NCBI GenBank assembly: GCA_015058215.1
Contig: SVCU01000004.1
Location: 1-64,000, forward strand
Origin: Clostridiales bacterium
GTDB taxonomy: Bacteria; Bacillota; Clostridia; Peptostreptococcales; Anaerovoracaceae
Length of the DNA stretch: 64,000 bases
Direction: 5' to 3'
Shown piece after piece: positions 26,740 to 34,722 of the stretch; the first letter of the stretch is position 1; each line of letters starts with the position of its first letter. Under the pieces are notes generated by a model, which was not told the origin of the DNA, did not search any database, and saw only the letters and a program-made list of their open reading frames with translations. The translations under genes were made by a program, and so were the position numbers.

Positions 26740-27501
26740 TTACAGGTCAACTTTATAAGAAAGAACTTTGCCGAGATACTGGATCTCGTCGATGGAATCG
26801 TAAAAGAAGGTTTCGTAATCTTTGTCTTCGGGCACCAGCAGGATCTTGCCGCGGATCTTAAAATAGCGGCGCAGGGTGGGGGTGCGGCGATTGTCGGGAT
26901 AGAAGGCGATCACGTCCCGGTCCTTCAGAAGCTCTGTCTTGGTGGGCATGATGTAAACGAAGGAATGGATGGGGATCAGCGGATTCATGGAATTGTCGCT
27001 GAGGAACAGGGTCATCTGGTCACCGTGCACGTCTGCTTCCACAGGGCCGCCGCAGGCGGTGATGATGTCGCGGACCAGATTGTTCAGGCTGCCGCCGCTT
27101 TCCGGATCCAAAAACTTGGAGGAAAGATCCAAAGTGGCCAGAATATCCAGCTGCTTCAGGGATGCTTCCATTTCTTTAAAGGAATCGTTTCCGGACAGGT
27201 TGCACAGGGATTCCAACAGAGCTTTGTTCACGGAAGAAGAAGCCAGCATATATTCCTTCACCAGAGAAGGGGCTTTTTCCAGATAGCCCTGGAATACCAG
27301 CTGGGCCTGGTTCTTGGAACCGCAGGCTTTTGCCAGGGTCAGGGACACTTCCTCCGACGGGGGAGGGAGCTTGCCGTTCTTCAGCTGCGAAATGTAGGAC
27401 GGCGTAATGTTCAGATTGAGACCGGCGCAGCGGCCTGCGATCTGGCGCAGGGAGAGCTGGCTTTCGTCGATGATCTGCTGCAGCATTTCTGCATACGTCA
27501 T
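26740..27501 (-). CDS. XRE-type repressor with S24/LexA-like C-terminal domain
   Basis: 253 residues. N-terminal helix-turn-helix (SLRQIAGRCAG, ITPSYISQLKNGKLPPPSEE), a helical middle and a C-terminal domain like the S24 peptidases: DNSMNPLIP has the nucleophile serine (S171), but the position expected for the catalytic lysine reads TLRRYF (R211), so self-cleavage is doubtful. AAAAAGGAG precedes the ATG. The promoter carries an operator-like palindrome. It may control itself and the MFS gene downstream. Confidence 0.85.
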   Translation of the reverse strand: MTYAEMLQQIIDESQLSLRQIAGRCAGLNLNITPSYISQLKNGKLPPPSEEVSLTLAKACGSKNQAQLVFQGYLEKAPSLVKEYMLASSSVNKALLESLCNLSGNDSFKEMEASLKQLDILATLDLSSKFLDPESGGSLNNLVRDIITACGGPVEADVHGDQMTLFLSDNSMNPLIPIHSFVYIMPTKTELLKDRDVIAFYPDNRRTPTLRRYFKIRGKILLVPEDKDYETFFYDSIDEIQYLGKVLSYKVDL

Positions 27502-27550
27502 AGAGGGATTCTCCTTTTTATGTAGAATGGTGGATCGTACTAAAACTGGT

Positions 27551-27596
27551 GTTAAATATATTGTTAACTATAACATCTTGCGCATCGGTCTGTCAA
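27551..27596 (-). promoter_or_regulatory. Promoter and operator-like palindrome of the XRE repressor
   Basis: On the - strand TTGACA (27596-27591) and TATAGT (27572-27567) with an 18-base spacer. The imperfect palindrome GTTAAATATATTGTTAAC (27551-27568) overlaps the -10 and the start region, which suits an autorepressor site. Confidence 0.65.
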
Positions 27597-27660
27597 TGGC
27601 GAGGTGAATGAATAAATATACACACCTCTGAATGCGTGGAGGAAAGAGACAAAAAGAGCT

Positions 27661-27722
27661 TGTGGAAAACCTTGTGGATAACTTTTCTTCTGTGGAAAAC
27701 CTGTGAAAATCCCGGTGGAAAA
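27661..27722 (-). promoter_or_regulatory. Cluster of DnaA-box-like sites
   Basis: Five same-direction sites: TGTGGAAAA (27661), TGTGGATAA (27673), TGTGGAAAA (27691), TGTGAAAAT (27702) and GGTGGAAAA (27714). The second is an exact reverse complement of the DnaA box TTATCCACA and the others differ by one to a few bases. Spacing is 12, 18, 11 and 12. It is not next to dnaA or dnaN, so it is more likely a DnaA-binding regulatory or titration site than the main origin. Confidence 0.5.
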
Positions 27723-27728
27723 AGAAGG

Positions 27729-27757
27729 ACATGAAGCCTCCTGAAACCGCATAGAAT
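27729..27757 (+). promoter_or_regulatory. Candidate sigma-E-type promoter of spoIVFA-spoIVFB
   Basis: CATAGAAT (27750-27757) matches the sigma-E -10 pattern. The core CGCATAGARTGAG is shared with the site before spoIIIAA. The -35 region (ACATGA, 15 bases upstream) is weak. Confidence 0.45.
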
Positions 27758-27819
27758 GAGAGAAATAAGGGGTTGCCCCCCTGGGGATTGCAAGGGCAAA
27801 ACCGATAAAGGAGGATGTC

Positions 27820-28479
27820 ATGAACAGAAGGCAGGTGCGGAAACGAACGGGTGCTGGAGGAAGAAAAAAAGTGCGGGGAACGCAGCGGCCGCCGCTGGAC
27901 CCCAAACAGGTATTCGGGGTCCAGCTTCTGATCTGTGGTCTGCTGCTTCTGGCGGTTCTGACCCTGCAGAGAACACCGGCTGCGGCGACTGCCTACGATG
28001 CTGTGGAAACGGCACTGACCCGGAATTACACACTGCAGGATCTCCAAACCGGGGTGAAAACCGCATGGAATCGCGTCCGGACCGGTGGAACGCAGCTTCT
28101 GGCCGCCATCGGTGACCTGGGTGAACTGCGGATCCATGCGCCCTCGGATGGCGAACCCGTTTTGGCGGCCTCTGCCAATGCGGATGGCACCCAAAGGGGG
28201 AAAATGCTGGTCTATACGGCGGAAGAAGGGGAATTGCAGGTCTATGCGGCGGCGGGCGGAACGGTGACGGAAACGCTGGATCTGGGGGACGGTACCTTTC
28301 TGATCCGCATTTCTCACGGAGATGAAGCCTACACCGATTATCAGGGAACGGGGACGGTGTATACAAGGCCTTTGGATAAGGTGAAAAAAGGGCAGCTGAT
28401 CGCCGCTGTCTCCGGGGATCTGTTTTTTGCCCTGACCATGGACGGAACATCGGTGGATCCGCTGGAGTACATGAAATGA
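27820..28479 (+). CDS. spoIVFA: SpoIVFA-like protein (degenerate M23 domain)
   Basis: 219 residues. A basic N-terminus, one membrane helix (FGVQLLICGLLLLAVLTL) and a C-terminal LytM/M23-like domain: GTFLIRISHGDEAYTDYQG, LDKVKKGQLIAAVSGD and LFFALTMDGTSVDPLEYMK resemble peptidase M23, but the zinc ligands are not all present. In Bacillus SpoIVFA holds and inhibits the protease SpoIVFB, and here the next gene is that protease, overlapping by 4 bases. AAAGGAGG before the ATG. Confidence 0.85.
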   Translation: MNRRQVRKRTGAGGRKKVRGTQRPPLDPKQVFGVQLLICGLLLLAVLTLQRTPAAATAYDAVETALTRNYTLQDLQTGVKTAWNRVRTGGTQLLAAIGDLGELRIHAPSDGEPVLAASANADGTQRGKMLVYTAEEGELQVYAAAGGTVTETLDLGDGTFLIRISHGDEAYTDYQGTGTVYTRPLDKVKKGQLIAAVSGDLFFALTMDGTSVDPLEYMK

Positions 28480-29141
28480 AGGGCTTCCTTCTGCATATTT
28501 CTGCGGCTGTGCCGGCGTTGCTTCTGCTGCTGACCGCCTTGGGGTGGGGGCGGGAAGCCCTGCTGGCTGTTCTGTTTTCTGCGATCCATGAAGGCGGACA
28601 CCTGGCTGCTGCTCTGCTTTTGGGCTATTCGCCGGCCGCCGTTACCTTTGGTTTTTTCGGCGGAGCACTGACCCTGAAGGAAGGCTTTTTGAAGCCATAC
28701 AAGGAATTGGTGCTGCACCTTGCGGGGCCGTTCTGCAACCTGGCGCTGGCGCTGCTCCTTTGGCTCTGGATCCTGCAGCGGAATGCCGCCGGTCTGGAGC
28801 ATGGGCTGACCGCCGACTGGCTGTTTCCCGCTTTTTGGATCAATTTATCTCTGGCGCTGTTCAATCTTCTGCCGCTCTGGCCTCTGGACGGCGGAAAGGC
28901 ACTTTCCGTTTATCTGGTGTTTTTCTTCGGACAGGGGAGGGCGGGCCGCATCTCCTGGTATTTTTCTGTTCTTTTTGCGTTTTTCCTCTTTCTTTTAGGC
29001 ATCTTTTTGGTACAATACAATAAGGCTGATCTCTTGATCTCCGCAGCGGGCATCCGCCTGTTTCTGGTGGCAAGAGAAGAGAGACAGCAGGCGTTCCTCC
29101 GCACGGCAGAATCCCTCTGGCGATATGCCGCTCTGCAGTGA
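28476..29141 (+). CDS. spoIVFB: SpoIVFB-like site-2 protease (M50)
   Basis: 221 residues, several membrane helices. The zinc motif HEGGH (AIHEGGHLAAALL, about residue 29) and the distal aspartate in LLPLWPLDGGKAL identify an M50 intramembrane metalloprotease. In Bacillus SpoIVFB activates pro-sigma K in the mother cell after SpoIVB signalling from the forespore. The SpoIVFA partner is directly upstream and SpoIVB lies 4 kb downstream. Confidence 0.92.
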   Translation: MKGFLLHISAAVPALLLLLTALGWGREALLAVLFSAIHEGGHLAAALLLGYSPAAVTFGFFGGALTLKEGFLKPYKELVLHLAGPFCNLALALLLWLWILQRNAAGLEHGLTADWLFPAFWINLSLALFNLLPLWPLDGGKALSVYLVFFFGQGRAGRISWYFSVLFAFFLFLLGIFLVQYNKADLLISAAGIRLFLVAREERQQAFLRTAESLWRYAALQ

Positions 29142-29162
29142 CGCCGGAAAGGTATGATACAT

Positions 29163-31046
29163 ATGACGATCAAAGAACAGGTTGCCCGTCTGCTTCCCCT
29201 GGTGGAGAAGCCCGGACGCTACATGGGCGGCGAACTGAACATGGCTGTAAAGGATCCCGACAAAGTTTCCACCCGTTTCGGCTTTGCCTTCCCCGATAAA
29301 TACGAGATCGGCATGTCCTATCTGGGCCTGCAGATCATCTACGATCTTCTGAACGCAGAAAACGATGTGTACTGCGAGCGCATCTTCGCCCCCGACGACG
29401 ACATGGAAGCCCTCATGCGGGAACGGAGTCTGCCGTTGTTCACCCTGGAAACCTGCACACCCGTCCGGGAAATGGATATCCTGGGCTTTACCCTGCAGTA
29501 CGAGCTTTCCTACACCAATATCCTGAATATGCTGGATCTTGCCGGCATTCCCTTTCGCAGCAAGGAAAGAGGGGAGGATTATCCCTTCGTGGCTGCCGGT
29601 GGTCCCTGTGCCTTCAACCCGGAACCTCTGGCCGATTTCGTAGACTTCTTCATGATCGGTGACGGTGAAGGGACTTTGCAGGAAGTCTGCAGAGTCCATA
29701 AGGAATGGAAGGCCTCCGGAGGCGCAAAAGAAGAGTTCCTGAAGGCAGTCTCCAAGGTTTCCGGTGTCTACGTACCCGCTTTCTACGAAGCCCGCTACGA
29801 TGCGGAAACCGGCGATTTCCTGGGCATGGACAAGCTCTGGGAGGGTGCTCCCGACCGCGTCCGTAAGAACATGGTTCAGGACCTGGAAGAGACCCGCTTC
29901 CCCGTGAAGCCTCTGGTACCCCTCATCGAAGTGGTCCACGACCGTTCCGTGGTGGAAATTTTCCGTGGCTGCACCCGCGGCTGCCGGTTCTGCCAGGCGG
30001 GCATGATCTACCGTCCCGTCCGCGAACGCTCCAAGGATACCCTGGTCAGCCTGGTGAACCAGCAGCTGGCCAATACCGGTCACGATGAAGTGTCTCTGCT
30101 GAGCCTTTCCACCAGCGACCACTCCGAGATCGAGCCTCTGGTCACCGAACTGATGGAAAACTGCCGCAAAAACAATGTGGCTCTGTCTTTGCCGTCCCTG
30201 CGTCTGGATTCTTTCTCTTTCAAGGTCATGGAAGAGATCCAGGGATATAAAAAGACCGGTCTGACCTTCGCTCCCGAAGCCGGTACCCAGCGTCTTCGCG
30301 ACGTGATCAACAAGAACATCACCGAAGAAAATATCTACGGCTCCATGAAACAGGCCATCGAACTGGGCTGGACCGGCGTTAAGCTGTACTTTATGGACGG
30401 CCTTCCCACCGAAACCGATGAAGACCTGGCGGGCATCGCCGGCATTGCCCGCAACATCATGGAACTGTATTTCGAGCATACCGGTGTCCGGAAGTGCGGC
30501 AAGTTCACCATCACCGCCAGCGTATCCAACTTCGTACCCAAGCCCCATACGCCCTTCCAGTGGTTCCCGCAGGACAGACCCGAGGAATTCACCCGGAAGC
30601 ATAAAGTTCTGGAAGAAAAGTTCCGCCGCCTGAAGGGCTGCTTCCTGCAGTACCACGGCAGCGAATCCAGCCACATCGAAGCGGTGCTGGCAAGAGGGGA
30701 CAGAAGAGCCTCTTATATTCTGGAATCCGCTTTCAAGGCAGGCTGCAAATTCGATAGCTGGAGAGAACATTTCAGTTACCGGCGCTGGCTGGATGCCATT
30801 GCGGAAAGCGGCATCGATGCGGATCGCTACGCCTATTACTCCGACCCCACCGCCGAAAAGCCCCTTCCCTGGGATATCATCGACAGCGGCCTTTCCAAAG
30901 AGTTCCTGAAGAAGGAATGGGAACGGTCTCAGCAGGCCGCCACCATTCCCGACTGCCGTCATAACTGCCAGAACTGCGGCATCAACCGCTACACCGTCTG
31001 CAAGCAGGCCGGCGTTCTGGGCAAAAAGAAGGAGGTGGAAGCATGA
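29163..31046 (+). CDS. Radical SAM protein, TIGR03960 family
   Basis: 627 residues. N-terminal B12-binding-like region, then a radical SAM core with the CxxxCxxC cluster site in RGCTRGCRFCQAGM (about residue 273), and a C-terminal Cys pair in RHNCQNCGIN. The function is unknown; it is nearly always followed by the DUF2344 gene, as here. GGAAAGG at 29146-29152 suits ATG 29163; another ATG lies three codons upstream. Confidence 0.93.
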   Translation: MTIKEQVARLLPLVEKPGRYMGGELNMAVKDPDKVSTRFGFAFPDKYEIGMSYLGLQIIYDLLNAENDVYCERIFAPDDDMEALMRERSLPLFTLETCTPVREMDILGFTLQYELSYTNILNMLDLAGIPFRSKERGEDYPFVAAGGPCAFNPEPLADFVDFFMIGDGEGTLQEVCRVHKEWKASGGAKEEFLKAVSKVSGVYVPAFYEARYDAETGDFLGMDKLWEGAPDRVRKNMVQDLEETRFPVKPLVPLIEVVHDRSVVEIFRGCTRGCRFCQAGMIYRPVRERSKDTLVSLVNQQLANTGHDEVSLLSLSTSDHSEIEPLVTELMENCRKNNVALSLPSLRLDSFSFKVMEEIQGYKKTGLTFAPEAGTQRLRDVINKNITEENIYGSMKQAIELGWTGVKLYFMDGLPTETDEDLAGIAGIARNIMELYFEHTGVRKCGKFTITASVSNFVPKPHTPFQWFPQDRPEEFTRKHKVLEEKFRRLKGCFLQYHGSESSHIEAVLARGDRRASYILESAFKAGCKFDSWREHFSYRRWLDAIAESGIDADRYAYYSDPTAEKPLPWDIIDSGLSKEFLKKEWERSQQAATIPDCRHNCQNCGINRYTVCKQAGVLGKKKEVEA

Positions 31047-31858
31047 GCCGTTACTGTCTGATCTTCTCCAAGGAAGGCAATCTGCGCTTCATCTCTCACC
31101 TGGACCTGATGCGCCTGTTCCAGCGGGCATTTAAGCGCGCCCGTTACAATATCAAATATTCTTCCGGCTTCAATCCGCATCCCAAGATGTGCTTTGCGCA
31201 GCCCCTGTCCCTGGGGTATGCAGGCCTGCGGGAATACCTGGATTTTGAAGTGGATCCGGCCCATCCTCTGGACCCTGCCGCTGTGCCTGCGGAGCTGAAT
31301 GCGCTGCTGCCTCCCGGTGTGGCGGTTTCCGAATGCCGTCCGCTTCCGATGCGGGAGGATGGGATCAACTACCGTACCCTGGCCGCACTGGCCGAACGGG
31401 GTGCCTACGATCTTTACCTGGAAAAGCCGGAAGGCTGGACCGGCGATGTCAAGGCTCTTGCAGAAGCCTTCCTGGCCCAGGAGTCCATTCTGGCTGTAAA
31501 GCGCATCAAAAAGACCAAGAAACCCGGCGAGGTGGAGATCCGAAACATGATCCACAGTCTGGAATATGTGGGCGAAGTGGCCGAAGACTGTGAAATCAGC
31601 GGGATTTCCGTAAAAGCGGGAGAACTGCAGTTCAAGGCTGTGGTGGCTTCCGGCAGCGGTGCCAACCTGAATCCGGAGCATCTGCTGCAGGCGTTCTGCA
31701 GTTTTGCGGGGCTGCCCTTCGATAAAACCATGTTTACCGCAGTTCGTACCGAACTCTATTTCATGGAAGAGGCAGAACTGAATGCCAAGCGGGCAGAGCT
31801 TCGGGCCGCGGCAAAGGAAGCTGCAAAGGCAGCAGAGAAAAACGCTGCGGAAGCCTAA
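31043..31858 (+). CDS. DUF2344 / TIGR03936 family protein
   Basis: 271 residues. It starts RYCLIFSKEGNLRFISHLDLMR, the family hallmark, and contains KYSSGFNPHPKMCFAQPLSLG. The family is often fused to or adjacent to the TIGR03960 radical SAM protein and to ribonuclease G; no rng follows here. The start overlaps the radical SAM gene by 4 bases. The C-terminus is a run of Ala, Glu and Lys (about 25 residues), low in complexity. Confidence 0.9.
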   Translation: MSRYCLIFSKEGNLRFISHLDLMRLFQRAFKRARYNIKYSSGFNPHPKMCFAQPLSLGYAGLREYLDFEVDPAHPLDPAAVPAELNALLPPGVAVSECRPLPMREDGINYRTLAALAERGAYDLYLEKPEGWTGDVKALAEAFLAQESILAVKRIKKTKKPGEVEIRNMIHSLEYVGEVAEDCEISGISVKAGELQFKAVVASGSGANLNPEHLLQAFCSFAGLPFDKTMFTAVRTELYFMEEAELNAKRAELRAAAKEAAKAAEKNAAEA

Positions 31859-31921
31859 TTTCGCGGAAGAACGCAGAGCGTAATTGAAACCGCATAAAAA
31901 TGACCCCCGGGAAAGGGGTTG

Positions 31922-31950
31922 AAAAAGCATGGAGCGATCCATGCTTTTTC
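31922..31950. terminator. Intrinsic terminator after the DUF2344 gene
   Basis: Perfect 12-bp stem AAAAAGCATGGA / TCCATGCTTTTT with a GCGA tetraloop. It closes the spoIVF-radical SAM unit. Confidence 0.92.
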
Positions 31951-31985
31951 TTTGCAGGAATGTGGAAAATATTTACAACCAATAA

Positions 31986-32015
31986 TTGACAGAAACCAAA
32001 TAAAAATGGTATAAT
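31986..32015 (+). promoter_or_regulatory. Consensus sigma-A promoter of comEA
   Basis: TTGACA (31986-31991) and TATAAT (32010-32015), both perfect, 18 bases apart, 29 bases before the GTG of the ComEA-like gene. One of the best promoters in the window. Confidence 0.88.
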
Positions 32016-32043
32016 CTGGATACCGAAAAAGGAGGTGCATCCG

Positions 32044-32862
32044 GTGCTGCAAAGAATCAAAAGGGAAGTAAAAGGAGTCTGGAAGAAAACAAAAGAGAAG
32101 CTGCGAAAGCAGATCCGGCTGCTGCAAACGGATCGAAAGAGGCTGGTGAAGCTGATCTGCGGCATACTGCTCTGTGCGGCGACGGTCACCATCTACTTTG
32201 TGCGTTACGAGACCGCCGGCGACGGATACTGGGTGGAGCGCACAGAAGGGACGTTTCTGCTGGCGGATACCGTCCACGGAAGCGATGCCGCCGACGGTTC
32301 CGGTGCCGGTGAGGAACCGGAGAACGGTTCGGAAAACGAAAAACGGTGGATCCTGCACATCGACGGTGCGGTGCAATCGCCGGGCATCTATGAATTACCT
32401 CCGGAAAGCCGTGTCTATCAGCTGATCGATGCGGCAGGCGGGCTTCTGGAACATGCGGATGCCAGGGATCTGAACCAGGCAGCCTTTCTGGAGGACGGTT
32501 TGAAAATCTATATTCCCACCAAACAGGAAACTTCCGCCGGAACAAAGGCCGGTGTGATTTTCAGTGGGGTCACAAAGCCGGGTTCTTCCTCCGTCGTGAC
32601 AGAACAGGGCACAGAGACCGAAAGCAAAAACCAGCAGGGGGCGGAAGGGACCGGAGAAATCCAAACTGCAAAAGTCAACCTGAATACGGCTACTTCTGCG
32701 CAGCTGGAAAGTTTGCCGGGCATCGGTCCCTCCACGGCGGCAAAGATCATCGATTACCGGCGAAAGGCAGGCGGTTTCAAAACCATCGAATCTTTGATGA
32801 ACGTCAGCGGGATCGGTGAAAAAACCTTTGCTAAACTAAAGGATTCCATCACCGTCGAATGA
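32044..32862 (+). CDS. comEA: ComEA-like DNA-binding protein (SLBB plus helix-hairpin-helix)
   Basis: 272 residues. Basic cytoplasmic N-terminus, one membrane helix ([17 protein letters not shown]), a linker, an SLBB domain ([18 protein letters not shown]) and a C-terminal double helix-hairpin-helix ([20 protein letters not shown], then [15 protein letters not shown]). This is the DNA receptor architecture used in natural transformation. No comEB/EC/ED genes lie next to it. AAAGGAGG at 32028-32034 supports the GTG at 32044 over the GTG at 32035. Confidence 0.9.
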
Positions 32863-32882
32863 TTTCTGCAGTCTTTGTTCAC

Positions 32883-32902
32883 ACTATCATCGAGGTGATA
32901 GT
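32883..32902 (+). promoter_or_regulatory. Hairpin enclosing the ribosome site of the BofC-like gene
   Basis: Perfect inverted repeat ACTATCA (32883-32889) / TGATAGT (32896-32902). The 6-base loop contains GAGG, the presumed ribosome-binding bases, and the ATG starts directly at the 3' arm. It could also be a protein operator. Confidence 0.5.
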
Positions 32903-33406
32903 ATGTTTGAGCGAAGAAAAAAACATAGATGGGTCGGTAAGGCTGCCGGCATTTTTGCTGTGCTCGCAGTCGCTGCAGTTGTATTCGCATTTCAGGGCGA
33001 GGAGCCGCAGCAGACGGATCCGCCCATTTACAGCGGAAGTCTTGATGCGGGGTACGGTGAAGGAAGCGACAGGAGGTCCGGTGATACGGGACTGCAAAAC
33101 GGTCCGGAGGACCGGGAGGATATTCCAACCAGCGGTTTACAGCAAAAGGATCCGGCTGCTTCCGCGGATGAGAGCGGAGCGGATGAAAACGGAGAGGGCC
33201 TGCAACTGCCCTATTATCTGGTGCAGGCAGAGGAGGGTGTGGTTAAGCTGTTTTACTGCACTGAAGATCTGCAGCAGATCTTTCAGCGGAACACGGAGAT
33301 CCCCTTTGATCTTTTGACACCGGAGGACCAGGCGCTTTTGCAGAAGGGGATCCGGAAAAAGACGGAAGAGGAACTGCAGAGCTTCCTGCAGGATTTTGAA
33401 AGCTGA
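32903..33406 (+). CDS. BofC-like anchored protein (C-terminal BofC domain)
   Basis: 167 residues. N-terminal membrane anchor ([17 protein letters not shown]), a low-complexity charged linker (residues ~32-95), and a C-terminal domain: [15 protein letters not shown], then [20 protein letters not shown]. That is the pattern of the BofC C-terminal domain found in clostridial sporulation proteins. In Bacillus BofC restrains SpoIVB, and here spoIVB starts 11 bases downstream. The domain assignment is by eye. Confidence 0.7.
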
Positions 33407-33417
33407 GGTGACCGAAG

Positions 33418-34551
33418 ATGGAGCGTAAACGATCTTTCTGGAGGTCCTGCGGCCTTTTCCTGGGCGGGGCGCTGCTTTCGCTGGCAGCGGCGGCAGGTGC
33501 CTTGCTTCTTTGGGTGCCGGATCAGATCAACGTTTTTGCGGATGAAACCAAGGTGCTGCATCTGCCGCTGAAGGCGGTGACCATTTCTGTTTTGCCGGAA
33601 CCGCAGCTGGTGCCCGGCGGATACGCGGTGGGGGTTCGCATGGATGTGAAAGGCGTACTGGTGGTAGGTCTGGAAGAGATCGAAACCGAGAACGGCAGCA
33701 AAATCAACCCCGGCCTGAAAGCGGGCCTTGAGATCGGTGATTCCGTTCTGGAGATCAACGGGGAACCGGTGGACAGCGCGGAGGATGTGCGGGAACTTGT
33801 GCACAGCAGCGGCGATCCTGTAGACGTAAAGCTGCGGCGAAAAAATGAAGTGATCACCCTGGAGGTGATGCCGGCTCTGGCCGCATCGGACGGGCAGTAT
33901 AAGCTGGGGATCTGGGTCCGGAACCAGACGGCGGGCCTGGGGACCCTGACATTTTATTCACCTGCTGACGGCGTATTCGGCGCGTTGGGACATGCCATCA
34001 CCGACCCGGATACGGCGGATATCCTGCCGGTGCGCTCCGGCATCCTGGTCAATGCCCGGGTACAGTCCGTGCGCCAGGGAACAGCAGGGGAGCCCGGAGC
34101 CATCCGCGGTGTTTTCTATGAAGAAGATGCGGCTTTGGGAAAACTGACCTCCAATACAGCCTACGGGATTTTCGGCCAGGTGCTGGACGCGGAAAACTGC
34201 AGGATCACGGAGAATCCTCTTTATCCGGAGCCCTTGTCTGTGGGGTATCAGCAGGAGATCCACACCGGAAAGGCCACCATTCTGACCACTCTGGAAGGCA
34301 ATGTGCTGAAGGAGTATGAAGTGCAGATCGAGAAGGTGACCCGTCAGAACCGGGTGGACACCAAAAGCATGGTGATCCGCATCACGGATCCGGAACTTCT
34401 GGAAGCGACGGGAGGGATCGTGCAGGGCATGAGCGGAAGCCCCATCTTGCAGGACGGCAAGATCATCGGGGCGGTGACACATGTGTTTGTGAACGACCCC
34501 ACCCGCGGTTACGGCATCTTCATTGAACACATGCTGGCCGCCGCGGGATAA
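33418..34551 (+). CDS. spoIVB: SpoIVB serine peptidase (S55)
   Basis: 377 residues. N-terminal membrane anchor, a PDZ domain (about residues 95-145, with LKAGLEIGDSVLEINGEP) and a peptidase domain ending IVQGMSGSPILQDGKIIGAV, which holds the catalytic serine. The forespore secretes it to trigger SpoIVFB and sigma K. The 3' end, including the stop, is repeated imperfectly just downstream. Confidence 0.96.
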   Translation: MERKRSFWRSCGLFLGGALLSLAAAAGALLLWVPDQINVFADETKVLHLPLKAVTISVLPEPQLVPGGYAVGVRMDVKGVLVVGLEEIETENGSKINPGLKAGLEIGDSVLEINGEPVDSAEDVRELVHSSGDPVDVKLRRKNEVITLEVMPALAASDGQYKLGIWVRNQTAGLGTLTFYSPADGVFGALGHAITDPDTADILPVRSGILVNARVQSVRQGTAGEPGAIRGVFYEEDAALGKLTSNTAYGIFGQVLDAENCRITENPLYPEPLSVGYQQEIHTGKATILTTLEGNVLKEYEVQIEKVTRQNRVDTKSMVIRITDPELLEATGGIVQGMSGSPILQDGKIIGAVTHVFVNDPTRGYGIFIEHMLAAAG

Positions 34552-34583
34552 AATCAAACACATGCTGGCCGCAGCAGCATAAA
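34526..34583 (+). repeat. Imperfect tandem duplication of the spoIVB 3' end
   Basis: AACACATGCTGGCCGC plus a following stop codon appears at 34526 and again 31 bases later at 34557, each copy running on through GCNGNATAAA. The second copy lies outside the gene and is apparently inert. Confidence 0.8.
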
Positions 34584-34722
34584 CCGGGTTCCTCGTAAAT
34601 TGCCCCTGTCATTTTGTGCTTCTCTGTGCTATAAATAGAGGTGAGTGCAAGAGTATCTGCACGGAAAAGATACCTGACAAAACACAAATGAATCCAACAA
34701 ATGAAGCAACAGGAGGTACCTT

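Larger units (their letters stand above)
27502..27819. other. Gene-free stretch with promoter, AT-rich tract and DnaA-box-like cluster
   Basis: 318 bases between divergent genes. From left to right: the promoter/operator of the XRE repressor, a GAGGTG/CACCTC inverted repeat (27601-27628) enclosing an AT-rich loop, a row of TGTGGAWAA-type sites (27661-27722) and a sigma-E-like -10 before spoIVFA. No supported gene. Confidence 0.7.

Noticed and set aside
27541..27722. Main replication origin oriC
   Set aside because: AT-rich tract and DnaA-box-like sites are present, but dnaA, dnaN, rpmH and gyrB are not nearby; kept only as a possible DnaA-binding site.
27564..27905. - strand frame of 113 codons opposite spoIVFA's start and the DnaA-box-like cluster
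   Set aside because: No start signal and covers regulatory repeats; the + strand gene there has a good ribosome site and family match.
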